The notes: a model not told the origin generated them from the letters alone. DNA of 44,165 bases from Azospirillum oryzae (GCF_008364795.1 NZ_VTTM01000020.1:1-44165), one strand, 5' to 3'. Shown: positions 25,829 to 34,759, numbered from the stretch's first letter. Translations and numbers: made by a program.

Positions 25829-26049
25829 GCTATAAACTTACGGCAGTCTGGATTCGGCTCACCACTCGCAACTACCCGAGAGCGAGTTGAACACGCGTGT
25901 TCTCTCGCAGACAACACCAGTCCTTTGGCTTTGTTGTTCGACGGATTTATTCCTGACAGACTGACGAAGGAATGGGCTTTACTATGGAAGCGTCACAGAA
26001 ACGGAATTTACGGACTGTACGTAACACCAGCTGATTTTCAGGAGGGCGA

Positions 26050-29000
26050 ATGGGGCCGATGGCGGGGCGCCAGAGGGTGGTCGCGGTGCGGCGGACCTAC
26101 AACAGGTGGGTCGCCAACCAGACGCTGGAGGATTACGCGCTGCGCTTCACCGCGCGCAAGGCACGGCGCTGGTCGCCGACGCGCGTTGCCAACACGGCAC
26201 TCGGTTCGATCTCCTTCCTGGCGCTGGAGGCCATAGGCGGGGCGATCACGCTGAATTACGGCTTCACCAACGCGCTGTTCGCCATCCTGGCCGGCGCCAT
26301 CCTGATCTTCGCCAGCGCGCTTCCCATCAGCTACTACGCCAGCAAATACGGCGTGGACATGGATCTGCTGACCCGCGGCGCCGGCTTCGGCTATATCGGC
26401 TCCACCATCACCTCGTTGATCTACGCCTCCTTCACCTTCATCTTCTTCGCCATCGAAGCGGCGATCATGGCAACGGCGCTGGAGATGGTGTTCGGCCTGC
26501 CGCTGGCCGCCGGCTATGTCGTCAGCTCGCTTCTGGTGATCCCGTTGGTCGCCTACGGCTTCACCGTCATCAGCCGCATCCAGCTGTGGACGCAGCCCTT
26601 GTGGCTGGCCCTGCACACCCTGCCCTTCCTGTTCATCGCCATCCAGGACAGCGACGCCTTCACCGCCTGGACCCGCTTCTCCGGCCGGGCAGCGGAGACG
26701 GGTGACGGCGGCTTCGACCTGATGCTGTTCGGTGCGGCGGCATCGGTGGTGTTCTCGCTGCTGGCGCAGATCGGCGAGCAGGTCGATTTCATCCGCTTCC
26801 TGCCCTACGACCCCGGCGCGACGGGCCGCAAAAAGCTGGGCTGGTGGGCGGCGCTGGTGGCGGCCGGGCCGGGCTGGATCGTCATCGGCACGATCAAGCT
26901 TCTGCTGGGCTCCTTCCTGGTGGTGCTGGCGCTGCAGAACGCCGTTCCGCTGGAGCTGGCGGCGGAGCCGACGCGGATGTATCTGGTCGCCTTCCAGTAT
27001 GTGACGCCGTCGCCGCAGCTGGCGTTGGGCCTGACCGGCCTGTTCGTCGTGCTGTCGCAGCTGAAGATCAACGTCACCAACACCTATGCCGGCTCCATCG
27101 CCTGGTCGAACTTCTTCTCGCGCCTGACCCACAGCCATCCCGGCCGGGTGGTGTGGGTGGTGTTCAACGTCGTCATCGGCCTGATGCTGATGGAACTGGG
27201 CATCTACAAGACGCTGGAGCCGGTGCTGGGGCTCTATTCCAGTGTCGCCGCCTCGTGGATCGGCGCGCTGGTCGCCGATCTGGTGGTGAACAAGCCTCTC
27301 GGCCTCAGCCCGCGCCATGTCGAGTTCAAGCGCGCCCACCTCTATGACATCAACCCCGTCGGCGTCGGCGCCATGCTGCTGGCGACGGTGCTGTCGATGC
27401 TGGCCTTCCTGGGGGCGCTGGGGCCGACGCTGAAGGTCTGCGCGCCCTTCCTCGCCTTCGCCACCGCCTTCGCCGCGGCGCCCGCGATCGCCTGGGCGAC
27501 CCGCGGCCACTACTACATCGCCCGCCGCCCCTTCGACAGCTGGAACGGCGAGGAAGCGATCCGCTGCCGCATCTGCCAGCATGCCTTCGAACCGGACGAC
27601 ATGGCCTTCTGCCCGGTCTATGCCGGGGCGATCTGCTCGCTCTGCTGTTCGCTGGACGCCCGCTGCGGCGACGGCTGCAAGCGCGACGCCCGGCTCGGCG
27701 TGCAGCTGCGCCACGCGCTCGACGCCGTCCTGCCGGCGAAGGCCGCGACGGCACTGAAGGCGCGGTTCGGCCATTATCTGGCGGTGCTGCTGATGCTGGG
27801 GCTGGCGGTCGGCGCCGTGCTGTCGCTGGTCTATGTCGAGGTCGCCTCGGTCAATGCCGAGGCGCAGGCGCTGATCCGCAGCACGCTGTGGAAGGTCTTC
27901 TTCATCCTGATGATCGTCGCCGGCGTCGCCACCTGGCTGTTCGTGCTGGCCCGCGAAAGCCGCAAGGTGGCGCAGGAGGAGACGCGCAGGCAGACCGATT
28001 TGCTGATGCAGGAGATCGAGGCGCACGAACGCACCGACGCCCAGCTTCAGAAGGCGAAGGAGGCGTCGGAGGCGGCGAACCTCGCCAAGAGCCGCTATCT
28101 GGTCGGCATCGGCCACGAGTTCCGCACGCCCTTGAGCGCCATCTTCGGCTATTCGCAGATGCTGGAGCGCGATCCCGCCATGCCGCCGCACCGCATCGAC
28201 GCCGTCCGCGTCATCCGGCGCAGCGCGGAGCATCTTTCCGGCCTGCTCGACGGGCTGCTCGACGTGTCGAAGATCGAAAGCGGCCGGCTGCAGCTGAACC
28301 GGGGCGAAGTGCGGTTCGGCGAGCTGCTCGACCAGCTGGTCGGCATGTTCCGCCTGCAGGCGGCCGGCAAGGGCATCGCTTTCCGCTTCGAGGCGCCGGA
28401 GGACCTGCCGCCGGTCGTCTTCACCGACGAAGGCCGTATCCGCCAGATCCTGATCAACCTGCTGTCCAACGCCATCAAATTCACCGACAGCGGCACCGTC
28501 TGCCTGCGCGTGCGCCACCGCAGCCAGATCGCCGAGTTCGAGGTGGAGGACACCGGCCCCGGCATCGCCGCCGGCGATCTCGACCGCATCTTCGAACCCT
28601 TCGAACGCGGGTCGGCCGCCAATCCGTTGGTGCCCGGCATGGGCCTTGGCCTGACCATCACCAAGCTGCTGACCGAGGTGATGGGCGGCGAGATCACCGT
28701 GACCAGCACGCCCGGCAAGGGCAGCCTGTTCCGGGTGCGGCTGATGATGTCGGCAGCGATGCTGTCCACCGCCGCCGCCCAGCCCGACCATCCGATCCGC
28801 GGCTATCGCGGGCCGCGTATGACCGTGCTGGTCACCGACGACGACCTCGCCCACCGCAACCTGCTGGGCGATCTGCTGGCCGAGCTTGGCTTCGCCGTGT
28901 TCAAGGCGACCGACGGCCAGAGCTGCCTCGCCCTGGCGGAACTGCACCGGCCCGACATCCTGCTGCTCGACATCTCCATGCCCGGCATGAACGGGCTGGA

Positions 29001-29502
29001 GGTGGCCAGGCACCTGCGCGCCACCGGCCACGGCGACACCACCATCATCCTGGTGTCGGCCGACACGCGGGAGGACCGCTCCGCCCCCGTTCCCGGCCAG
29101 CCGCATGACGGCTTCGTCGCCAAGCCTGTGTCGATCCCGAAGCTGCTGGCCTGTATCGGCCGGCTGCGCGGCATCGAGTGGGAATACGAGACGCCCGCCG
29201 GCACCGACGACGGCCCGCCGGTCTTCACCGCGTCGGAACTGCCGCCGCGGCACCACATCGCCGAGCTGATCCATCTCGGCCGCATCGGCTATGTCCGCGG
29301 CATGCAGGCCAAGCTGGCTGAGATCGCCGCCGCCCATCCGGAGCTGGATCGTTTCGTCGGCCGCATGCGCGCGCTCGTCAGCAATTACGACCTGAACCAG
29401 TATATGGCCGCGCTGGAGGCGGTTTACCGCGATGACAGCCATGATGAAGCCAGCTATGACGAATCGGGCCATGACGATGAAATCCGCAGCCCGACCGCGT
29501 GA
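26050..29502 (+). CDS. NCS1-permease/histidine kinase/receiver fusion (transporter-type hybrid sensor kinase)
   Basis: The 1150-residue protein has four parts. Residues about 20-490 resemble NCS1 nucleobase/hydantoin permeases (NQTLEDYALRFTARKARRWSP, then about 12 hydrophobic segments including LTRGAGFGYIGSTI). Residues 506-543 form a cysteine cluster with spacing CxxC-x11-C-x7-C-x2-CC-x5-C-x3-C, zinc-ribbon-like. Two membrane helices (about 573-598 and 615-637) lead to a kinase core with His689 in GHEFRTPLSAIFGYS, N-box Asn807 and G-box DTGPG at 834, then GMGLGLTI. A receiver with Asp974 in LLLDISMPGMNG follows, then a helical tail. AGGAGG supports ATG 26050. It is divergent from urtA and overlaps a response-regulator gene. 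It probably senses amide, urea or purine-like nitrogen compounds. Confidence 0.9.
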   Translation: MGPMAGRQRVVAVRRTYNRWVANQTLEDYALRFTARKARRWSPTRVANTALGSISFLALEAIGGAITLNYGFTNALFAILAGAILIFASALPISYYASKYGVDMDLLTRGAGFGYIGSTITSLIYASFTFIFFAIEAAIMATALEMVFGLPLAAGYVVSSLLVIPLVAYGFTVISRIQLWTQPLWLALHTLPFLFIAIQDSDAFTAWTRFSGRAAETGDGGFDLMLFGAAASVVFSLLAQIGEQVDFIRFLPYDPGATGRKKLGWWAALVAAGPGWIVIGTIKLLLGSFLVVLALQNAVPLELAAEPTRMYLVAFQYVTPSPQLALGLTGLFVVLSQLKINVTNTYAGSIAWSNFFSRLTHSHPGRVVWVVFNVVIGLMLMELGIYKTLEPVLGLYSSVAASWIGALVADLVVNKPLGLSPRHVEFKRAHLYDINPVGVGAMLLATVLSMLAFLGALGPTLKVCAPFLAFATAFAAAPAIAWATRGHYYIARRPFDSWNGEEAIRCRICQHAFEPDDMAFCPVYAGAICSLCCSLDARCGDGCKRDARLGVQLRHALDAVLPAKAATALKARFGHYLAVLLMLGLAVGAVLSLVYVEVASVNAEAQALIRSTLWKVFFILMIVAGVATWLFVLARESRKVAQEETRRQTDLLMQEIEAHERTDAQLQKAKEASEAANLAKSRYLVGIGHEFRTPLSAIFGYSQMLERDPAMPPHRIDAVRVIRRSAEHLSGLLDGLLDVSKIESGRLQLNRGEVRFGELLDQLVGMFRLQAAGKGIAFRFEAPEDLPPVVFTDEGRIRQILINLLSNAIKFTDSGTVCLRVRHRSQIAEFEVEDTGPGIAAGDLDRIFEPFERGSAANPLVPGMGLGLTITKLLTEVMGGEITVTSTPGKGSLFRVRLMMSAAMLSTAAAQPDHPIRGYRGPRMTVLVTDDDLAHRNLLGDLLAELGFAVFKATDGQSCLALAELHRPDILLLDISMPGMNGLEVARHLRATGHGDTTIILVSADTREDRSAPVPGQPHDGFVAKPVSIPKLLACIGRLRGIEWEYETPAGTDDGPPVFTASELPPRHHIAELIHLGRIGYVRGMQAKLAEIAAAHPELDRFVGRMRALVSNYDLNQYMAALEAVYRDDSHDEASYDESGHDDEIRSPTA

Positions 29503-30409
29503 CGTCGTCCTCGTCGTCGACGATTCGCCCGAAGCCCTCAGCTTCCTGACCGACGCGCTGGAAGAGGCCGGGGTGACCGTGCTGGTGGCGCTGGACGGCC
29601 GCAAGGCGCTGGCGCTGCTGGAGCAGGTGACGCCCGACGTCATCCTGATGGACGCCATCATGCCGGGACTGGACGGCTTCGAGACCTGCCGCCAGCTGAA
29701 GCGCAACAGCCAGGTCGCGCATGTGCCGGTCATCTTCATGACCGGCCTGACGGAAACCGAACATATCCTGAAGGGCTTCGCCGCCGGCGGGGTGGATTAC
29801 GTCACCAAGCCCATCGTCGCGGAAACGCTGATCGCCCGCATGTACGCCCATCTCGCCAACGCCCGCGTGGCGCAGAGCACGCGGGCGGCGCTGGACGTCA
29901 CCGGCCGCACCCTGCTGGCCGCCAACCACAAGGGCGAGGTTCTGTGGTGCACGCCGCAGACCACCCGCATGCTGGAGGCGGCCTTCGGCGATGACACGGG
30001 AAGCGGGGTGTCCCTGCCGGAGGAGGCGCGGCGCTGGCTGGTGGAGCGTCAGGCCGGCGGCGCCACACGCAAGCCGGACAGCGTGGTGATCGCCACCCTT
30101 GCCGACGGCCGCCGCCTGCGCCTCAGCCCGGTCGGGCAGACCGGCCCCGACGAGATCCTGCTGCAACTGGCGGAGGAATCGGGTGCCGGCGAGGACAGAC
30201 AATTGAAGGACAAGCTGTCCCTGACACCACGGGAAGCCGAGGTGCTGATGTGGGTCGCCAACGGCAAGCCCAACCGCGACATCGCCGAAATCCTCGGCCT
30301 CAGCCCACGCACGGTCGACAAGCATCTGGAGCAGATCTATTCGAAGCTCGGCGTCGAGAACCGGGCGGCAGCGGCCGCGATGGCGGTGCGCGCGCTGAAC
30401 GGCCGGTAG
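29471..30409 (+). CDS. Response regulator, receiver plus LuxR-type HTH
   Basis: The product (312 residues from ATG 29471) has an N-terminal receiver (VVLVVDDSPEALSFL, phospho-acceptor Asp61 in VILMDAIMPGLDG, Lys in VDYVTKPI). A middle PAS-like segment (LAANHKGEVLWCTPQTTRMLE) follows, then a C-terminal LuxR/NarL helix-turn-helix from about residue 251 (LTPREAEVLMWVANGKPNRDIAEILGLSPRTVDKHLEQIYSKLGVENRA). The gene overlaps the kinase end by 32 bp; starts at 29432 and 29477 are also possible. It is the evident output partner of the kinase and a DNA-binding candidate for the urtA, kinase and amiE promoters. Confidence 0.92.
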   Translation: MTMKSAARPRDVVLVVDDSPEALSFLTDALEEAGVTVLVALDGRKALALLEQVTPDVILMDAIMPGLDGFETCRQLKRNSQVAHVPVIFMTGLTETEHILKGFAAGGVDYVTKPIVAETLIARMYAHLANARVAQSTRAALDVTGRTLLAANHKGEVLWCTPQTTRMLEAAFGDDTGSGVSLPEEARRWLVERQAGGATRKPDSVVIATLADGRRLRLSPVGQTGPDEILLQLAEESGAGEDRQLKDKLSLTPREAEVLMWVANGKPNRDIAEILGLSPRTVDKHLEQIYSKLGVENRAAAAAMAVRALNGR

Positions 30410-30484
30410 ACAGGATCAGGATCACCGTGCGGCATGATCCGAACGGACGCGGGAGAGGAACAGCCCCTCCCCCGCCGCAGACGG

Positions 30485-31522
30485 TCAATTCCGGGGAAGC
30501 TCGGTCGTCGGGATGCCATCGATCGGACATTCCGGCGTGCCGACCGTCGGCCGGGTGAAGGCCTCCACCATGGCCCGCGTACCCTCCGGATCATTGACCC
30601 ATTGGCGATAGAAGTCGTAGGGACAGGCCGCTTCGCCCTTCACCCCGTCAAGGCTGGCGATCATGCCGGTGTAGCCGCGGTGGACGAGCTTGAAGAGGTG
30701 GTTCTCCGACTGGCCGTTCTTACGGAAGTCGCGGATCAGCGTCTTGGACAGCTGGGCGTACTGGATGCCGTACTCCTCCTCTCCGCATTCGCCCAGCGTG
30801 CGGCCGTCGAAGCCGACGATGGCGGAATGGCCGAAATAGGAATAGACGCCGTCGAACCCGGCGGCGTTCGCCACGGCGACATAGACATTGTTGGCCCAGG
30901 CCATCGCCTTGGCCATCAGCACCTGCTGATCCTTGGCCGGATACATGTAGCCCTGGCAGCGCACGACCAGTTCCGCCCCTTTCATGGCGCAATCGCGCCA
31001 GATCTCGGGATAATTGCCGTCGTCGCAGATGATCAGGCTGATCTTCAGCCCCTTCGGCCCTTCCGACACATAGGTGCAGTCGCCGGGATACCAGCCCTCG
31101 ATCGGCACCCAGGGCATGATTTTGCGGTATTTCTGTACGATCTCGCCCTGATCGTTCATCAGGATCAGCGTGTTGTACGGCGCCTTGTGCGGATGCTCCT
31201 CATGCCGTTCGCCGGTCAGCGAGAACACCCCCCACACCTTCGCCTTGCGGCAGGCGGCGGCGAAGATCGCCGTTTCGTCGCCGGGGACGGTGGCGGCGGT
31301 TTCGTACATCTCCTTGGAATCATACATGATTCCATGGGTCGAATATTCGGGGAAGATCACAAGGTCGAGGCCGGGCAGACCCGTCTTCATGCCGATCAGC
31401 ATATCGGCGATCTTCTGCGCATTCTCCAGCACCTCCGCCTTGGTGTGCAGGCGCGGCATCTTGTAATTGACGACGGCGACGCCGACGGTGTCGTTGCTGC
31501 TGGTGATATCGCCGTGAATCAT
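30485..31522 (-). CDS. amiE: Aliphatic amidase
   Basis: The 345-residue nitrilase-superfamily enzyme begins MIHGDITSSNDTVGVAVVNY and follows Pseudomonas AmiE closely along its length. The catalytic residues are in register: Glu59 (IFPEYS), Lys134 (QKYRKIMPW) and Cys166 (LIICDDGNYPEIW), with GYMYPAKDQQ after them. It hydrolyses short aliphatic amides (acetamide, propionamide) to carboxylate and ammonia. The start at 31522 matches AmiE; the frame continues upstream without homology. It is convergent with the response regulator. No amiC, amiB, amiR or amiS genes are adjacent, unlike in Pseudomonas. Confidence 0.96.
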   Translation of the reverse strand: MIHGDITSSNDTVGVAVVNYKMPRLHTKAEVLENAQKIADMLIGMKTGLPGLDLVIFPEYSTHGIMYDSKEMYETAATVPGDETAIFAAACRKAKVWGVFSLTGERHEEHPHKAPYNTLILMNDQGEIVQKYRKIMPWVPIEGWYPGDCTYVSEGPKGLKISLIICDDGNYPEIWRDCAMKGAELVVRCQGYMYPAKDQQVLMAKAMAWANNVYVAVANAAGFDGVYSYFGHSAIVGFDGRTLGECGEEEYGIQYAQLSKTLIRDFRKNGQSENHLFKLVHRGYTGMIASLDGVKGEAACPYDFYRQWVNDPEGTRAMVEAFTRPTVGTPECPIDGIPTTELPRN

Positions 31523-31837
31523 CTCGGTCTCCCTGCGTGACGGGACATGGGGCGGCGCGTGAGGAAAGCAGGAGGAACGACCGGCTTCCGCATTGTTTTG
31601 GCACGCGTCTTCGTCGTCACCGATCATCGGGGAGCGGCCGATCCACCGGAATACGCGATTCCCCGTATGGCCGATCGGCAGGGCGGATCATTTCATCCAA
31701 CGCAATAATGAAATGCCAAGGCCGGTCATTCCCGCCGCCATGCGGATGCAGCAATCTGGCGATGGCGAACCATCCCATCCACGGGATCGCTCAACCCATT
31801 TCCTGCCCTCTCCTCATCCACCGTCAAGGAACCTGCC
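31523..31837. other. Divergent intergenic region amiE / DUF1348 gene (no gene)
   Basis: This 315-bp gap carries the promoters of both divergent genes. Besides the dyad at 31689-31715 it contains a small perfect palindrome CCGATCATCGG at 31620-31630 and GGAAT/ATTCC arms at 31648-31662. I see no coding region. Confidence 0.5.
31689..31715. promoter_or_regulatory. Inverted repeat upstream of amiE, candidate operator
   Basis: CATTTCAT (31689-31696) and ATGAAATG (31708-31715) are perfect 8-bp arms separated by 11 bp. The element is AT-rich and lies about 165 bp from the amiE start and 120 bp from the DUF1348 gene. It is a candidate regulator site; the regulator is unknown. Confidence 0.5.
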
Positions 31838-32302
31838 ATGTCCCGTCCGCCGCTTCCCCCCTTCACCGAAGCATCCGCCATCGAGAAAGTCCGGCTCGCC
31901 GAGGACGGCTGGAACAGCCGCGATCCGGCGAAGGTCGCTCTCGCCTACACCGAGGACAGCCGGTGGCGGAACCGCGCCGAGTTCGTGACCGGCCGCGCCG
32001 AAATCCAGGCCTTCCTGACCCGGAAGTGGAACAAGGAGCTGGGCTACCGGCTGATCAAGGAACTCTGGGCCTTCGCGGGGAACCGTATCGCGGTGCGCTA
32101 CGCCTATGAGTATCACGACGACAGCGGCCAGTGGTTCCGCGCCTACGGCAACGAGAACTGGGAATTCGCCGAGGACGGGCTGATGCGCGCCCGGCACGCC
32201 AGCATCAACGAACACCCGATCGCGGAGACGGAGCGCAAGTTCCATTGGCCGCTCGGTCGCCGGCCCGACGATCATCCCGGTCTCAGCCATTTCGGCTTCT
32301 GA
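31838..32302 (+). CDS. DUF1348 / nuclear transport factor 2-like protein
   Basis: The 154-residue protein matches the DUF1348 group of the NTF2/SnoaL-like fold: EKVRLAEDGWNSRDPAKVALAYTEDSRWRNR, FLTRKWNKELGYRLIKELWAF, AVRYAYEYHDDSGQWFRAYGNENWEF and the terminal GRRPDDHPGLSHFGF. Such proteins are small, cytoplasmic, cone-shaped dimers of unknown function, often beside oxidoreductases and regulators. AAGGAA precedes the ATG. Its 3' end overlaps the convergent MFS gene by 20 bp. Confidence 0.9.
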   Translation: MSRPPLPPFTEASAIEKVRLAEDGWNSRDPAKVALAYTEDSRWRNRAEFVTGRAEIQAFLTRKWNKELGYRLIKELWAFAGNRIAVRYAYEYHDDSGQWFRAYGNENWEFAEDGLMRARHASINEHPIAETERKFHWPLGRRPDDHPGLSHFGF

Positions 32303-33719
32303 CGCCGACATTTGCCGATAGAGGCGGCTGGGCCGTTCCAACGTCCGCCGGCACGCGGAGCAGGCTTGCGACGCCGCCGGCCAGGGTGAGGACGGCCGCC
32401 ACGGCAAGCCCGATCCGGGGCGCGTCCACCGGGCTGGAAACCAGGGAAAAGAGCAGCGTCATGGTCACCGCACCGGCGGTCTGCCCGACCAGCCTTGCGG
32501 TGCCCTGCATCCCTCCGGCCGCGCCGCTGCGCGCCTTGGGCACCGTGAGCAGCATGTTGCGGTTGTTGGGCGTCTGGAACAGGCCGAAACCGAAGCCGCT
32601 GATCACCATGAAGGCCAGCAGGGGCAGCGGGTCGCGCTGGAGCGGCCAGAATGCCGACAGGGCGAGTCCGGCGGCGAGCAGCAGGCCGCCGGCGGCGCAC
32701 AGCCAGCCGGTCGCCAGGCGATCGGAAAGCCGCCCCGCGACCGGCGCCGCGACGGCGGTCGCAAGCGGCCACGGCACCATGAACAGCCCGGCTGTGAAGG
32801 CGTCCTGCCCCAACCCGTTCTGCAGGTAGAAGGGCAGCGCCACGGTGCTCGCCATCTGGCCCGTGAAGCAGAGGACGGAGGCGACCACCGACAGGCGGAA
32901 GGAGCGCACCTGCAGCAGGTCGAGGGGGATCAGAGGCGCCTCCTGCCCGTGTTCCCGCCGGATCAGGCCGGCAAGGCAGAGCGCCGCGACCAGCAGCAAC
33001 GCGCTGCCGGCCCCGACCCGTGACGCGAAGGTCTCGGCTCCCATCACCAGTGCCACGAAGAAGCCGGCGTTGAGGACGACGCTGACGGGATCGATCCGGC
33101 GCTTCACCCCCTCGACCGCGGGCAACGCGCGCGCCGTCATCAGCACGATGACGCCGATCGGGATGTTGACGGCGAACAGGAACGGCCAGGGAGCGATGGC
33201 GAGGATGGCCGCCCCGACGGTCGGCCCTGCCGCCGACGACAGGGCGATGACCAGGGCGTTCCAGCCGATGGCGGCGCCCAGCAGCCGCGGCGGATAAACG
33301 AAACGCAGCAGGGCGACGGCGAGCGACATCACCGCGGCGCCGCCCAGGCCCTGCATCAGCCTTGCGACGACCAGCCAGGGAAGCGTCGGCGCCAGGGCAC
33401 AGCCGGCCGAAGCGGCGGTGAACAGAAGCACGCCGCCGGCGAACACCTTCCGATATCCGAGGCTCTCGCCGAGGGCACCCGCCGGCAACAGCGCGACCAC
33501 GAGCGCAAGTTGGTAACCGGTGACGACCCAGACGGACCCGGCTGGCGCGACGCCCAGCGTGTCGGCGATGGTCGGCAAGGCGATGTTGACGACGGCGCCA
33601 TCGAGCACGACGAGCACGATCGCCGTCAGGATGGACGCGACGGCGGCGACGCGACGGAAGCCCGACAGCCCCTCCGACGGTGGGGAAGCGGCCGGCCGGG
33701 CGGCAGTGGATTGGGGCAT
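32283..33719 (-). CDS. MFS drug exporter, DHA2 (14-TM) family
   Basis: The 478-residue inner-membrane protein has the DHA2 motif ILTAIVLVVLDGAVVNIALPTIA in helix 1, GYRKVFAGGV in the motif-A loop, ARLMQGLGGAAVMSLA and NIPIGVIVLM, indicating an EmrB/QacA-type proton-coupled exporter with about 14 helices. It is divergent from the LysR gene at 33833 and has a dyad operator candidate in the 113-bp gap, so it is probably induced by a LysR ligand. Substrate unknown. Confidence 0.92.
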   Translation of the reverse strand: MPQSTAARPAASPPSEGLSGFRRVAAVASILTAIVLVVLDGAVVNIALPTIADTLGVAPAGSVWVVTGYQLALVVALLPAGALGESLGYRKVFAGGVLLFTAASAGCALAPTLPWLVVARLMQGLGGAAVMSLAVALLRFVYPPRLLGAAIGWNALVIALSSAAGPTVGAAILAIAPWPFLFAVNIPIGVIVLMTARALPAVEGVKRRIDPVSVVLNAGFFVALVMGAETFASRVGAGSALLLVAALCLAGLIRREHGQEAPLIPLDLLQVRSFRLSVVASVLCFTGQMASTVALPFYLQNGLGQDAFTAGLFMVPWPLATAVAAPVAGRLSDRLATGWLCAAGGLLLAAGLALSAFWPLQRDPLPLLAFMVISGFGFGLFQTPNNRNMLLTVPKARSGAAGGMQGTARLVGQTAGAVTMTLLFSLVSSPVDAPRIGLAVAAVLTLAGGVASLLRVPADVGTAQPPLSANVGVRSRNG

Positions 33720-33785
33720 CGCATGTCTCCGGTAAGTCTTGGAGACCAGTATGGCGACGCCGCAACATGGCGGTAGACGCAGCTT

Positions 33786-33804
33786 ATGCAGAGTATTCCT
33801 GCAT
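33786..33804. promoter_or_regulatory. LysR-type dyad between MFS and lysR genes
   Basis: ATGCAGAGTATTCCTGCAT has perfect 6-bp arms ATGCAG/CTGCAT around 7 bp. It lies in the divergent gap, 29 bp before the lysR start used here. Such dyads are the usual recognition sites of LysR proteins on shared promoters. Confidence 0.55.
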
Positions 33805-33832
33805 GGAACGCCATGTGTTAACGTTTGGACCC

Positions 33833-34759
33833 ATGGCCGATCCCGATTTCAACCTCCTCGTCGCGCTCGACGCGCTGCTTGCGGAAGGCAGCGTGGTCAA
33901 TGCCGCCCGGCGGCTCGGTCTCAGCGATTCCGCCATGAGCCGCACATTGGCGCGCCTGCGGGACGCCACCGGGGATCCGCTGCTCGTCCGGGCCGGACGC
34001 GGGCTGGTCCCCACGCTGCGGGCCATCCAGCTGCGGGCGCGGGTGCATGATCTCGCCGACGAAGTGCGCGCGGCGCTGCGTCCGGCGGCGGCGATCGACA
34101 TTGCCGGGCTGGAACGCACCTTCGCCCTGCGCGCCAGCGAGAGCTTCATCGAGGTCTTCGCCGCCCGGCTGGTCAGCCGGGTCACCGCCGAAGCGCCGGG
34201 CGTTCTGCTGCGGTTCGCGCCGAGGACGGATCGGGATGCGCAGGCGCTGCGCGATGGACGCATCGATCTGGAGATCGGCGTCCATGCGGAAACCGCGCCC
34301 GAGTTGAAGGTGCAGAAGCTGATCGGCGACCGGCTGGTCGGCGCCGTACGGGACGGCCATCCGCTGATGCTGCGGGAGGCGGTGACGGCCGACCGGTATG
34401 CCGCCTGCGGCCATGTGGTCACCTCGCGCAGCGGCCGGGCGAGGGATCAGGTCGATGATGCCCTCGCCGCCCTCGGCCTCTCCCGTAAGGTGGTCGCCGT
34501 GGTGCCGAGCTTCCCGGCCGCCCTGGCGATCGTCCGCGCGTCGGACCTCGTCGCCCTGGTGTCGGAGCGGCAGGTCGCCTCCGGCATAACCGGGGTTCGT
34601 ACCTTCCCGCTTCCGGTGCCCATGAAGGACGTCACGGTGACCCAGATGTGGCACCCGCGCCAGGATGCCGACCCCGCCCACCGCTGGCTGCGCGGACAGG
34701 TGCTCGCAGCCTGCCGGGGGACGGACGACGGAGCCCCGTCAGGGATGAGTTGCTGGTGA
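33833..34759 (+). CDS. LysR-family transcriptional regulator
   Basis: The 308-residue regulator starts MADPDFNLLVALDALLAEGSVVNAARRLGLSDSAMSRTLARLRDATGDPLLVRAGRGLVPT, a NodD/SyrM-type LysR helix-turn-helix. An effector-binding domain follows, with the typical IDLEIGVHA segment. An upstream in-frame ATG at 33803 would add ten residues and overlap the dyad; I prefer 33833. It is divergent from the DHA2 exporter, its likely target. Its 3' end overlaps the convergent SDR pseudogene. Confidence 0.9.
   Translation: MADPDFNLLVALDALLAEGSVVNAARRLGLSDSAMSRTLARLRDATGDPLLVRAGRGLVPTLRAIQLRARVHDLADEVRAALRPAAAIDIAGLERTFALRASESFIEVFAARLVSRVTAEAPGVLLRFAPRTDRDAQALRDGRIDLEIGVHAETAPELKVQKLIGDRLVGAVRDGHPLMLREAVTADRYAACGHVVTSRSGRARDQVDDALAALGLSRKVVAVVPSFPAALAIVRASDLVALVSERQVASGITGVRTFPLPVPMKDVTVTQMWHPRQDADPAHRWLRGQVLAACRGTDDGAPSGMSCW

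Larger units (their letters stand above)
25641..26049. other. Divergent control region between urtA and sensor kinase gene
   Basis: This 409-bp region is unusually AT-rich for the window and contains no gene I can support. It holds a terminator-like hairpin (25674-25706), an 8-bp-arm inverted repeat (25797-25828), a weaker 5-bp-arm dyad TTACG/CGTAA at 26008-26024, and the kinase ribosome-binding site AGGAGG at 26040-26045. Confidence 0.55.

Noticed and set aside
25641..26049. Guanidine-I (ykkC) or other riboswitch before urtA
   Set aside because: Urea-type transporters sometimes carry one, but I could not find the conserved guanidine aptamer motifs. Only the terminator-like stem is present.
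26038..29739. A 1233-residue open frame antisense to the permease-kinase gene
   Set aside because: It is very rich in His, Gln, Arg, Asp and Gly with no domain pattern, which is the usual antisense shadow in high-GC DNA. The sense strand encodes clear domains in order.
30440..30480. Intrinsic terminator between the response regulator and amiE
   Set aside because: The GCGGGAGAGG/CCTCCCCCGC arms need bulges to pair and no T tract follows, so I did not list it.
31599..31614. Sigma-54 promoter TGGCAC-N5 toward the DUF1348 gene
   Set aside because: The -24 half is perfect but the -12 half reads TTCGT instead of TTGCA, and it points away from amiE.
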